A stretch of DNA of 6,360 nucleotides from Deltaproteobacteria bacterium (GTDB lineage: Bacteria > Myxococcota > B64-G9), in NCBI GenBank assembly GCA_030591745.1, contig JAUVAM010000249.1:1-6360 (forward strand), given 5' to 3'. A program made the translations under genes and the position numbers. Under the pieces are notes generated by a model that worked only from the letters and a program-made list of their open reading frames with translations, was not told where the DNA came from and searched no databases. Below, in pieces: positions 1 to 6,360 of the stretch. The number at the start of each line of letters is the position of its first letter. Within the stretch, counting starts at the first letter, position 1.

Positions 1-1
1 C

Positions 2-2437
2 ACTATTGAGGCCAAACCTCAGATAGCGCAGGTTTTCATCGAAAACAGAGCCCTGGGCGATCTGAATGGTTTGGTGCGTGTTTCCACCGCGGGCCTGGTT
101 TTTGAATCCATGCGCTTGGCTCGCGCTGGTGGCATCATCCACTGCGATGGCCATCTCGGGTTGGATAGCCCTCACAAGCTGGATGCCTCTCTGAAGCTGG
201 AACGATTGCCCGCCCCGGCCTTGGTGAGCTTGGTCCGACCAGGTCCGCCCCCTTCTTTTCTTGGTGGCTTGTTGGGTGGACAGGTTCAGGCAAGGGGCTC
301 GTTGGAAAATCCTGATTTGGAGTTTCGGGTGGGTTTTGCCGATTTGCGGTTGGGCGATCAGGCTTTTGAGGAGGGTGGCGCCTTGGGCCGCTATCGCAAC
401 GGGGCCTGGGAACTGGATCTTTTCGAGGCTCGCATGGGGCCTGGTTGGATTTTCGCTCGCGGATCCATCTCGTCTTCTCTGGAGTTGGACCTGCTGGCCT
501 ATTCCACAGGGCTTCGGCATAGCTCCTTTCATGCCCTGGGGGGCCTGAAGGACACCTTGGACTTCCGCATCGATCTGCACACGACCGTCAAGGGGCCTCT
601 GCTGTCGCCTGCCCTGGAGGGTTGGGCCAAAGTTTACGATACCCATCTGGCGGGTCGGCGGGTGGCCGGTTCTTTTGTGTCGACTCGGGCGACCACCGAA
701 TCGGTTCAGGTACAAGGTCGATTCATGGGCAAGACCGCAACACTGGACGGTCGCATGGAGCTGACCGAGCGTCTTCCCTTTAGCGCGTCCTTGCATTTCG
801 ATGCCCGGGACCTGGGTCGCTTCATGCCGCAATTGTCCGAGGAAGAAGCAAATCAGGCGGTTTTGAAAGGTTCGATTCAAGCCAGCGGACGGCTTTTGGC
901 GCCGGAGAGCATTGAGGCGAGCCTCGGGGTGGAGCAGGCCAGCATGCGCTTGGCGGGTTTGGAGTTTGTCAACCGAGGTCCCTGGGAAATCAACATGGCC
1001 GGCGGGCGTTTGGATGTGGGTCGCTTTGAGCTGACGGGCCCAAAGACTGAACTCCGCTTAAGCGGTTTTGCCGACCAGCAGCGCCTTCGAATCGATGCGG
1101 CGGGTCGTGTGGACTTCAGCTTGTTCCCCTTGTTGCTGAGTTGGATGCCCCGAGCAAGCGGGCAGGTTGACTTGTGGTTGGGCTTGGGTGGGACATGGTC
1201 TTCGCCTCGGATAGAGGGGCGGGCCGAAATTCTGGCCGATCAGGTGCGCATCCGGGGGTTTGGGCTCGATCTCGAAGCGGTGCAGGGCGAGCTGCGCTTT
1301 ACGCCCGAACGACTTGACATCGTCCGCCTGATTGCCCGGCTTGGTGGGGGGCAGGTTGCTGTGCGAGGTGGGCTGGATTTGGAGCGACTCATTCCAGGGC
1401 GGCTGGCTCTGACGCTGGAACTGGATCGGGTGCGCTACGAAGTGAATCGCCAGATGTGGGCCCTGGGATCGGGCACCCTTGGGCTGTTGCGTGAGCCAGG
1501 AAAGCGGATCAAGTTAAGTGGAGAGCTGGAGGTCTTCGAGGGGGCGTTCAAAGAGAGTATCTCGCTGGTGTCTCTCTCCAACGGCCTGTTCCGTCGCCGT
1601 CGAGCCTATGTCCAGAGTTATGATCGGGAGCTGGAAGTGATGGACTTGGATGTACGCCTTCGGGCTTCGGACAAGTTCATGGTTCTCTATGACCTGGAAT
1701 TGGTGAAGTTCGAATCGGAGATGAAGGGGGCACTCCGTCTGACCGGTACCAACCAGAGACTGGGTCTGCTTGGCGAGGTGGAGTCATTAGGGGGCCATGT
1801 GTCGTACTTGAGCAAGCGTTTTGATGTGCAATCCGCACGGGTGCACTTTGAGGAGCGTTACGAAATTCAACCCAAGTTCGAGGTGATTGCTTCCAGGGTA
1901 GAGGCTGTAGATCGGGGCGAAGAAGGGGAGACCAGCTATGACGTGAACCTGCAACTGGTGAGCGATGGCAGTGATCTCAGGGTGGGCCTGCGCTCCACCC
2001 CGTCGTTGGATGAGCGGGACATCATCACCCTGTTGAGTCTCGGCGTCACCAGTCGGGATGTGGATTCGCTGAAGAGCGAGGACTTGTTTGGTTTGGGTGG
2101 GGAGATTTTTGTCCGATCTTTCAAATTGGATGAACGCCTCAGTCAGATTTTTCCTTTCCCCGCCGATGTCATCAAGCCCAAGTATTTTCGTTTGCGGAGC
2201 CGTTTCTCGACCAAGACCGGCACGGCCCCTCGCCTGGAGACCGGCGTGAAGCTACGTGTCATCAGCGAGAACCTGGACCTGGATTACAGTCGATCGCTCT
2301 TTGACGATACGGATCAAAGTTTGGACTTGTCTTATCGCCTGACGCGGGGTGTGTCGGCCCGGATGCATTGGGAGAATTCAGAAGAAACGGACCTGGGTGA
2401 TCTGGGGCTGGATTTGAAGTTCAACTGGGAATGGTGA
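2..2437 (+). CDS. tamB: TamB-family translocation/assembly module protein (DUF490), 5'-truncated by window edge
   Basis: The frame is open from the first complete codon at position 2 to TGA at 2435-2437, giving 811 residues. No start is visible, and the TTG at 71 is internal, so the N-terminus with its expected membrane anchor is off the left edge. The visible protein is almost entirely short alternating amphipathic strands ending in Gly or Asp turns, as in the AsmA/TamB beta-groove. The C-terminal third carries the TamB-domain (DUF490) pattern: 'GELEVFEGAFKESISL' near 1520-1567, a basic RRRR patch near 1590, then 'LRSTPSLDERDIITLLSLG' near 1988-2044. That last block matches the family's conserved S-x-P-x-L-x-E-x-D-I segment. 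The chain ends in aromatic FNWEW. TamB proteins span the periplasm and work with an Omp85 partner in outer-membrane assembly and lipid transport. The Omp85 gene immediately downstream supports the call. A more distant AsmA-like protein is the alternative, but is less likely given the C-terminal motif. Confidence 0.9.
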   Translation, partial: TIEAKPQIAQVFIENRALGDLNGLVRVSTAGLVFESMRLARAGGIIHCDGHLGLDSPHKLDASLKLERLPAPALVSLVRPGPPPSFLGGLLGGQVQARGSLENPDLEFRVGFADLRLGDQAFEEGGALGRYRNGAWELDLFEARMGPGWIFARGSISSSLELDLLAYSTGLRHSSFHALGGLKDTLDFRIDLHTTVKGPLLSPALEGWAKVYDTHLAGRRVAGSFVSTRATTESVQVQGRFMGKTATLDGRMELTERLPFSASLHFDARDLGRFMPQLSEEEANQAVLKGSIQASGRLLAPESIEASLGVEQASMRLAGLEFVNRGPWEINMAGGRLDVGRFELTGPKTELRLSGFADQQRLRIDAAGRVDFSLFPLLLSWMPRASGQVDLWLGLGGTWSSPRIEGRAEILADQVRIRGFGLDLEAVQGELRFTPERLDIVRLIARLGGGQVAVRGGLDLERLIPGRLALTLELDRVRYEVNRQMWALGSGTLGLLREPGKRIKLSGELEVFEGAFKESISLVSLSNGLFRRRRAYVQSYDRELEVMDLDVRLRASDKFMVLYDLELVKFESEMKGALRLTGTNQRLGLLGEVESLGGHVSYLSKRFDVQSARVHFEERYEIQPKFEVIASRVEAVDRGEEGETSYDVNLQLVSDGSDLRVGLRSTPSLDERDIITLLSLGVTSRDVDSLKSEDLFGLGGEIFVRSFKLDERLSQIFPFPADVIKPKYFRLRSRFSTKTGTAPRLETGVKLRVISENLDLDYSRSLFDDTDQSLDLSYRLTRGVSARMHWENSEETDLGDLGLDLKFNWEW

Positions 2438-2442
2438 GGAGG
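2437..2442 (+). promoter_or_regulatory. Shine-Dalgarno site of the Omp85 gene, overlapping the tamB stop
   Basis: AGGAGG is a perfect anti-SD match. Its first A is the last base of the tamB TGA stop, and eight bases separate it from the GTG start at 2451. This fixes GTG as the start in preference to the in-frame ATG at 2493, which would cut the signal peptide in half. The arrangement suggests that ribosomes terminating on tamB re-initiate on the next gene. Confidence 0.85.
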
Positions 2443-2450
2443 GCTACGAC

Positions 2451-2522
2451 GTGCGTCTCGGTGGGCTCTTGTTGGTGATCATCCTGACGGCCATGGGCTT
2501 CGCCCATGGGCCGGCCCGGGCT
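2451..2522 (+). other. Sec signal peptide of the Omp85 protein
   Basis: Residues 1-24 have a short basic start (MR), a hydrophobic core (GGLLLVIILTAMGF) and the cleavage motif A22-R23-A24 before Glu25. This is a signal peptidase I site of the A-x-A type. There is no lipobox cysteine, so the mature protein is not a lipoprotein. This agrees with Sec export to the periplasm before outer-membrane insertion. Confidence 0.88.
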
Positions 2523-5500
2523 GAGCTGCCGCTTAGGGGTCAATCGGTGAACCGGGTGGTGCTGGATGCGCCGGGACTCGATCCTATCGAGGGATTAAGC
2601 TACGTCGAAATCCGCGCGGGAGATCGCTTCAGCGTGAAGGCGGTCCGTCGCTCAATCAAGCTCTTGTACCTGCTGGGCCTCTATGGGCAGGTCCGCGTGA
2701 CCGCGATCCAAGAGACGGAGGGGCTGGCGTTGCGTTTTGCCTGTACGCCGAAGACCTCGGTGGTCGCCGTGGACATTCTTGGGGCTGAGGCGGTGGATTT
2801 GGAAACCCTCAAGCGCATGTGTCGGCTCAGGCGCGGTGAGGAGTATGACCATTGGAAGATGGAGGCCAGCGCGGCCGACATGCAGGCTTTATACCGCAAA
2901 CGGGGGTACCGAAAGACGCGGGTGGTGCCGGAAACATCGCCAGCTGGCGATCATGCCTTGAGCGTTCGTTACTATATCCAGGAAGGCTCGCCCACACGGG
3001 TGGGGCGGGTGGACTTTCTGGGGGCCGGCGACTTGCCTCTTCGGCAATTGGAGCGGGTCTTGGGCCTGGCCCCCGGGGACGTGTTTGATGCGGAGACCCT
3101 GGATTCAGGAGGCAAGCGATTGCTCGCCTTTCTTCGGGCCGAAGGTTACCTGGAGGCAAAGGTGGAGGTCCCGAAACTGGACCTTGAGTCGGATGCAAGG
3201 GTTGTGCGTTTGTCGATCAAGATCGATACGGGACGCCCGGTGTTCGTGGAATTTGAGGGCAACCAGGTGCTCAAGAGTGCGGAGCTGCATAAGGTTCTTA
3301 AGCTGAAGAATGGAGTGCGGCTGAGCCAATTTGGCATGCAGGATCTGGCCGAGCGTATTGAATCGCGTTATCGCAAATCGGGCTTCGCCAAGGTTTTGGT
3401 CGAAGTCAATCTGTCTCATGTGCGGCAGCCAGGTGCCCGCCGGGTGACCTTTTCGATCCAGGAGGGCCCCCGTGTGACGGTGCGCAGTGTGCGTTTCGAG
3501 GGCAATCGGGAGTTTGACGACGCAACGCTTCGGGATTACCTGGACAACGCCATGTTGGACGCCGTGCCGCTGTCTTTGTTAGGCCAGCCCATCGATCGAG
3601 GAGATGTGGACGTGTTTTCCGGGGGGCATCCCTTGCGAGGCAAGGTTCGGCGGGTCAATCGCCCCCAGGGGTTTCTCTTCGACCTTGTGCCGGAGACCAT
3701 GTATCTTCCCGGTCCTTACCAGAAGGCTCTGGATGACATTTCTGACCTTTATCGAAGTCGGGGCTATTTGGATGTACGTATCGAGTCCCCCCTGTTGAGC
3801 TATGATGCCAGCGGTGCCAATCTTTACATCAGCATTCCAGTCGAAGAAGGGGTGCAGACACGGGTGGAGTCCATCTCTTTCGGTGGCAACCAGGCCCTTT
3901 CAGCTGGGGAGCTTTTGGCGGTGGCCGAGGGTGCCGGACGCTATGTTAAGCCTGGTGAGGCTTTGGACCAGTTTGGCGTGGAGATGCTGCGTAAAGAGCT
4001 CACGCGATACTATTCCTCCAGGGGCTATGTGTATTGCCGGGTGGAGCTGGATCTCATTTTTTCCGAGGATCGCAGCTTGGCCGGCGTGGTGTTCAATTTG
4101 TCCGAGGGACCCCAGGTGCGGGTGCGTCGCGTCCTGGTGCGCGGCAACCTGCTCACCTCCAAGCGCATTTTCGATAATTTGGTGTCCCTCAGGCCCAAGG
4201 CGATATTTTCGCCCCAGAAAGCCTCCGAAAGTCAGCAGGCCTTGCTTGATCTGGGCATCTTTGCCGGCGTGGATATCAAGCTGGTGGATTCGGACTTGGC
4301 CGAGGCGGAGAAGAATGTGGTGGTGACGGTGCGAGAGCGGCTGCCCCATGTCTTGGGTTTTGGACCCGGCCTTTCCTCTGGCGAGGGCCTAAGGGTGGCT
4401 TTGGAGTACACGCGTCGCAATCTTTTTGGTTACGGTTTGGAGTTCGTCTCCAAGGCCAAGGTCAACTACCAGGTTTTCTACCCCCTTTTGCAGTCTTCCC
4501 TTCGGGATCGATATGAGCACATGGGCTTCTTGGAGGGCTTGGAGGGTTGGTTGGTGGCCGGTGTGCATTGGCCGAGGCTGTGGTGGTTGGATCGCAAGAT
4601 GGCTGGACGCATCGATGTATGGGCGATGCAGGACCACGCCATCTCGTACGATTTGACCAAGGTGTCTTTGGTGCCCGGCTTCGATATGAAGTTGACCGAT
4701 GAGCTGGCCTTGGACGTGGAAGCCGAAGTGGAGTTCAACAGTTTGACCTGTCCATTTGCAGAAGAAGAGATGCTTTGCGAAGAGGGCTCGGGTATGCAGT
4801 GTGGTGTGGCGCGTCGGCAGCAGGCCTCCCCATGTGGCGGGGCCGTTACCGAGCAGCGATGGCTGCGTTACGACGAGGGGGCTCTGTGGCTGGGCTCCCT
4901 GAGGCCTGAGCTGTCTTGGGACCGGCGTGACAATCCCTTCAATCCTCATCGCGGCACCCTTGTTTTTTTGCGTAGCGAGTTGACCACCAATTTGGCAGGA
5001 GACCGGGATGTGTTGTTTTCCAAGTTCGACGCCTTGATCTCGGGCTACATCCCCCTGGGTCGTAGCACGACCTTGGCCCTGTCCCTGCGCTCGGGTTTCA
5101 TTTTTCACCTGACCGACGATTCTCGCACACCTTCACACAAGTTGTTTTTCTTGGGCGGTCGCAACTCGGTTCGCTCCTACAATGAAGAATCGCTCATTCC
5201 CTCGGATTTGGATCCACCTTGTATTTTGCGTACCGGGACATCAGGAGAGCGCTACTGTGTCTCCCCCGGGGGCAACGCCTATTTTACGCTAAAGGTCGAG
5301 TTGCGCTTCCCGATGATCCCGGGTGTGCTCGATGGTGCCGTGTTCTCCGATCTGGGCAATTTATGGATGGAGCCAAGCAATTTCAATCCCATCGATCTCC
5401 GCCCCGCCGCGGGCTTGGGCCTGCGCCTGGTAACGCCCATCGGCCCCATGGCCTTCGATCTGGGCATCAACCTCGATCCGGATGAACGAAGAGCCGAGGA

Positions 5501-5537
5501 TCGCTGGAATTTACATTTTAATATTGGGGTGTTTTAG
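2451..5537 (+). CDS. BamA/TamA-family (Omp85) outer-membrane assembly protein with about seven POTRA domains
   Basis: This complete 1028-residue protein starts at GTG. Residues 1-24 are a signal peptide. POTRA domains fall at roughly 32-101, 102-180, 181-262, 263-340, 341-466, 470-555 and 556-632, each with the beta-helix-helix-beta-beta pattern and a recurring 'Y..RGY' or 'EGP' signature. Residues 633-1028 form the Omp85 barrel. Recognisable landmarks are the periplasmic turn DNPFNPHRG (827-835), the L6 motif VRSY (907-910), FSDLGNLW (965-972), TPIGP (995-999) and a terminal strand ending in Phe1028. The family folds and inserts beta-barrel proteins into the outer membrane from the periplasmic side. 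E. coli BamA has five POTRAs and about 800 residues, and TamA has three, so this protein is long. The position behind tamB favours a TamA-like role, but the POTRA count is nearer BamA. The two cannot be separated from this sequence, so no symbol is given. Oddities are Ser909 in the L6 motif, cysteine-containing loops, and extra residues inside POTRA5. Confidence 0.95.
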   Translation: MRLGGLLLVIILTAMGFAHGPARAELPLRGQSVNRVVLDAPGLDPIEGLSYVEIRAGDRFSVKAVRRSIKLLYLLGLYGQVRVTAIQETEGLALRFACTPKTSVVAVDILGAEAVDLETLKRMCRLRRGEEYDHWKMEASAADMQALYRKRGYRKTRVVPETSPAGDHALSVRYYIQEGSPTRVGRVDFLGAGDLPLRQLERVLGLAPGDVFDAETLDSGGKRLLAFLRAEGYLEAKVEVPKLDLESDARVVRLSIKIDTGRPVFVEFEGNQVLKSAELHKVLKLKNGVRLSQFGMQDLAERIESRYRKSGFAKVLVEVNLSHVRQPGARRVTFSIQEGPRVTVRSVRFEGNREFDDATLRDYLDNAMLDAVPLSLLGQPIDRGDVDVFSGGHPLRGKVRRVNRPQGFLFDLVPETMYLPGPYQKALDDISDLYRSRGYLDVRIESPLLSYDASGANLYISIPVEEGVQTRVESISFGGNQALSAGELLAVAEGAGRYVKPGEALDQFGVEMLRKELTRYYSSRGYVYCRVELDLIFSEDRSLAGVVFNLSEGPQVRVRRVLVRGNLLTSKRIFDNLVSLRPKAIFSPQKASESQQALLDLGIFAGVDIKLVDSDLAEAEKNVVVTVRERLPHVLGFGPGLSSGEGLRVALEYTRRNLFGYGLEFVSKAKVNYQVFYPLLQSSLRDRYEHMGFLEGLEGWLVAGVHWPRLWWLDRKMAGRIDVWAMQDHAISYDLTKVSLVPGFDMKLTDELALDVEAEVEFNSLTCPFAEEEMLCEEGSGMQCGVARRQQASPCGGAVTEQRWLRYDEGALWLGSLRPELSWDRRDNPFNPHRGTLVFLRSELTTNLAGDRDVLFSKFDALISGYIPLGRSTTLALSLRSGFIFHLTDDSRTPSHKLFFLGGRNSVRSYNEESLIPSDLDPPCILRTGTSGERYCVSPGGNAYFTLKVELRFPMIPGVLDGAVFSDLGNLWMEPSNFNPIDLRPAAGLGLRLVTPIGPMAFDLGINLDPDERRAEDRWNLHFNIGVF
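2491..2509 (+). repeat. Perfect 8-bp inverted repeat with a 3-base loop inside the signal-peptide codons
   Basis: CCATGGGC (2491-2498), loop TTC, GCCCATGG (2502-2509). The arms are perfectly complementary and six of the eight pairs are G-C, so the mRNA should fold into a compact hairpin 40 bases after the start codon. The right arm extends into a self-palindrome (2502-2511) that could compete. It encodes ordinary signal-peptide residues (MGFAHG), so it may be coincidental. Any role in pausing translation is speculation. Confidence 0.5.
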
Positions 5538-5541
5538 GCGA

Positions 5542-6174
5542 CTATGGAACCATAAAAAAGTCAGAGTCGATGTTCAGATCATCCATTCTGCTCCACAGCT
5601 CACCCAGATCGCTGTAATAGATGTTCACATCGTGCTTCCGCCCATTGACATCCAAAGCATGCTCACGGAATGTCGCCTCTTTTTTATAGCCCATTTTTTT
5701 CAAGAGAGCGGCTGCGTTGGTGTCGTCGTGGCGCAAATAGGCTTGCACTTTTTCCACGCCGCGATCGATGGCTCGATCGTAGAGTTCACGCAGCATGATC
5801 TGGCCCAGGCCCCGCTTGCGGTGCTTTTGGGTAATGACCACTCGAATTTGGGCTACGTGGGTGGACCAACCGTGGCGCTCGGTGTGAAGGGTTCCGTCGG
5901 CAATCACGCACTCTTTGTCGTTTTCTTTAATGATGGCCAGGATGGGCAGCACCCGATCGTAGTCTAAGTGTCGGCACCAGTTGGTGATGACCTCTCGCTG
6001 GCTTACGTCGTGCTTGAAGTAGCGTCGGTCTCGTTTGCCCAGGGACTTAAAAAAGGCAAAGAGGCGATCCCGATCGTCCGGCCGCATGGGGCGCAAGCTT
6101 ACTTCGGAACCGTCGTTGAGTTCAAAGCGTTTGGGATAGCCGGAGAAATCCACCAGGACGTTGGGATCGCTCAT
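5542..6174 (-). CDS. GNAT-family N-acetyltransferase
   Basis: This is a complete 210-residue protein. The N-terminal GNAT strand and helix are at about 21-57 (VSLRPMRPDDRDRLFAFF). The central strand and acetyl-CoA pyrophosphate loop are at about 108-130, with R119-K120-R121-G122-L123-G124 fitting the R/Q-x-x-G-x-G/A motif. The second conserved element is at about 151-164, where N153 and 'KKMGY' match the usual N-(x)n-K-x-G-F/Y of motif B. A strand near 177-187 and an acidic 20-residue tail follow. GNAT enzymes move an acetyl group from acetyl-CoA to an amine on a small molecule or a protein lysine. The opening resembles the GNAT domain of Pat-type protein lysine acetyltransferases, but no nucleotide-binding regulatory domain is fused here, so the substrate is unknown. 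The start is supported by GAGGA six bases upstream. The gene overlaps the upstream PilZ-like gene by ATGA, and its stop lies four bases from the convergent Omp85 stop. Confidence 0.93.
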   Translation of the reverse strand: MSDPNVLVDFSGYPKRFELNDGSEVSLRPMRPDDRDRLFAFFKSLGKRDRRYFKHDVSQREVITNWCRHLDYDRVLPILAIIKENDKECVIADGTLHTERHGWSTHVAQIRVVITQKHRKRGLGQIMLRELYDRAIDRGVEKVQAYLRHDDTNAAALLKKMGYKKEATFREHALDVNGRKHDVNIYYSDLGELWSRMDDLNIDSDFFMVP

Positions 6175-6360
6175 GAAGATTCCTCGGCCATGCGATTTCC
6201 CTTGACGATTTGCGCGATGAGTTTCATGGATTCATCGTCAAAGTTGACGAACTCCACGCCCATACCGCCCGGCTCGTCGTCGGTGGCTGGGTTGACTCGG
6301 ACGACGCGACCCAGGCCTTCGATGAGCTTGGCTCCGTCTCGCAGGAAAAATTGCAGATAG
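6171..6360 (-). CDS. PilZ-like domain protein, C-terminal 62 residues only (5'-truncated by window edge)
   Basis: On the minus strand the frame is open from the window edge (first full codon ending at 6359) to TGA at 6173-6171, giving 62 visible residues and no start. The fragment opens with a strand (YLQFFLRDGAKLIEGLGRVV), then RVNPATDDEPGGMGVEF, a helix (DDESMKLIAQIV) and a short polar tail. The G-x-G-R-V-V-R-V strand followed by 'P-x-GMGV-x-F' is the closing part of a PilZ barrel, most like the PilZ-related paralogous domain known from Myxococcus xanthus. PilZ proteins often bind cyclic di-GMP, but the diagnostic RxxxR and D/NxSxxG motifs would lie in the missing N-terminal part, so binding cannot be judged. 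The gene overlaps the GNAT gene by four bases (ATGA), implying one transcript with coupled translation. Confidence 0.75.
   Translation of the reverse strand, partial: YLQFFLRDGAKLIEGLGRVVRVNPATDDEPGGMGVEFVNFDDESMKLIAQIVKGNRMAEESS
6181..6185 (-). promoter_or_regulatory. Shine-Dalgarno site of the GNAT gene, within the PilZ-like gene
   Basis: Read on the minus strand, GAGGA lies six bases before the ATG whose first base is at 6174. It sits inside the last codons of the upstream PilZ-like gene, so initiation probably depends partly on ribosomes finishing that gene. Confidence 0.7.

Noticed and set aside
71..73. TTG at 71 as the start of the TamB-family gene.
   Set aside because: The frame continues open with protein-like sequence to the window edge and no good ribosome site precedes the TTG, so the gene begins upstream.
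2493..2495. In-frame ATG as an alternative start of the Omp85 gene.
   Set aside because: It would remove half of the signal peptide, and the strong Shine-Dalgarno sequence is correctly spaced for GTG at 2451.
3802..4326. A 174-codon plus-strand open frame in another frame within the Omp85 gene.
   Set aside because: It is rich in Trp, Arg, Cys and Pro, typical of an out-of-frame reading, and lies inside POTRA-coding sequence.
4389..5108. A 239-codon minus-strand open frame across the Omp85 barrel.
   Set aside because: The translation is Gln/His/Gly-rich with no domain pattern, and the plus strand carries clear Omp85 motifs throughout.
5543..5554. Inverted repeat TATGG-AA-CCATA followed by six A's, considered as a terminator for the convergent genes.
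   Set aside because: The stem is short and AT-rich with a two-base loop. The run on the plus strand is A, not T, and on the minus strand the T-run precedes the hairpin, so neither direction gives an intrinsic terminator.
5482..6360. Two long plus-strand open frames (161 and 130 codons, same frame, one stop between) opposite the GNAT and PilZ-like genes.
   Set aside because: They are antisense to a gene with clear GNAT motifs, and their translation has no recognisable domain. Openness opposite a GC-rich gene is expected.

Overview
The window looks like chromosomal envelope-biogenesis DNA from a Gram-negative bacterium, with tightly packed genes and no intergenic stretch longer than 13 bases. 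The best guess for lineage is the Myxococcota or a related deltaproteobacterial group. Three things point that way: an Omp85 protein with about seven POTRA domains, a TamB-type gene directly upstream of it, and the C-terminus of a PilZ protein resembling the PilZ-like paralogous domain first catalogued in Myxococcus xanthus. This is inferred from protein style, not from a phylogenetic marker.

Layout. Positions 2-2437 (+) hold the last 811 codons of a TamB-family protein, whose beginning lies off the left edge. Positions 2451-5537 (+) hold a complete 1028-residue outer-membrane protein of the BamA/TamA (Omp85) family, with a signal peptide, about seven POTRA domains and a 16-strand barrel. Its Shine-Dalgarno sequence overlaps the TamB stop codon. 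Four bases after its stop, the opposite strand begins to be read: 5542-6174 (-) encodes a complete 210-residue GNAT acetyltransferase. That gene overlaps by ATGA with a PilZ-like gene (6171-6360, -), of which only the last 62 codons are visible.

How the genes work together. TamB proteins span the periplasm as long hydrophobic beta grooves and pair with an Omp85 partner (TamA, or BamA where TamA is absent) in outer-membrane assembly and lipid transport. The plus-strand pair is therefore a plausible two-component envelope assembly module with coupled translation. The minus-strand pair is a separate, translationally coupled PilZ-GNAT unit that suggests signalling or protein acetylation. No direct functional link between the two pairs can be seen.

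I found no RNA genes, mobile elements, CRISPR arrays, promoters or convincing terminators. I do not see an undescribed system here. The oddities worth checking are in the Omp85 protein: a Ser in place of Gly in the VRGF/Y motif, cysteine-containing extracellular loops, seven POTRAs and an insertion in POTRA5.
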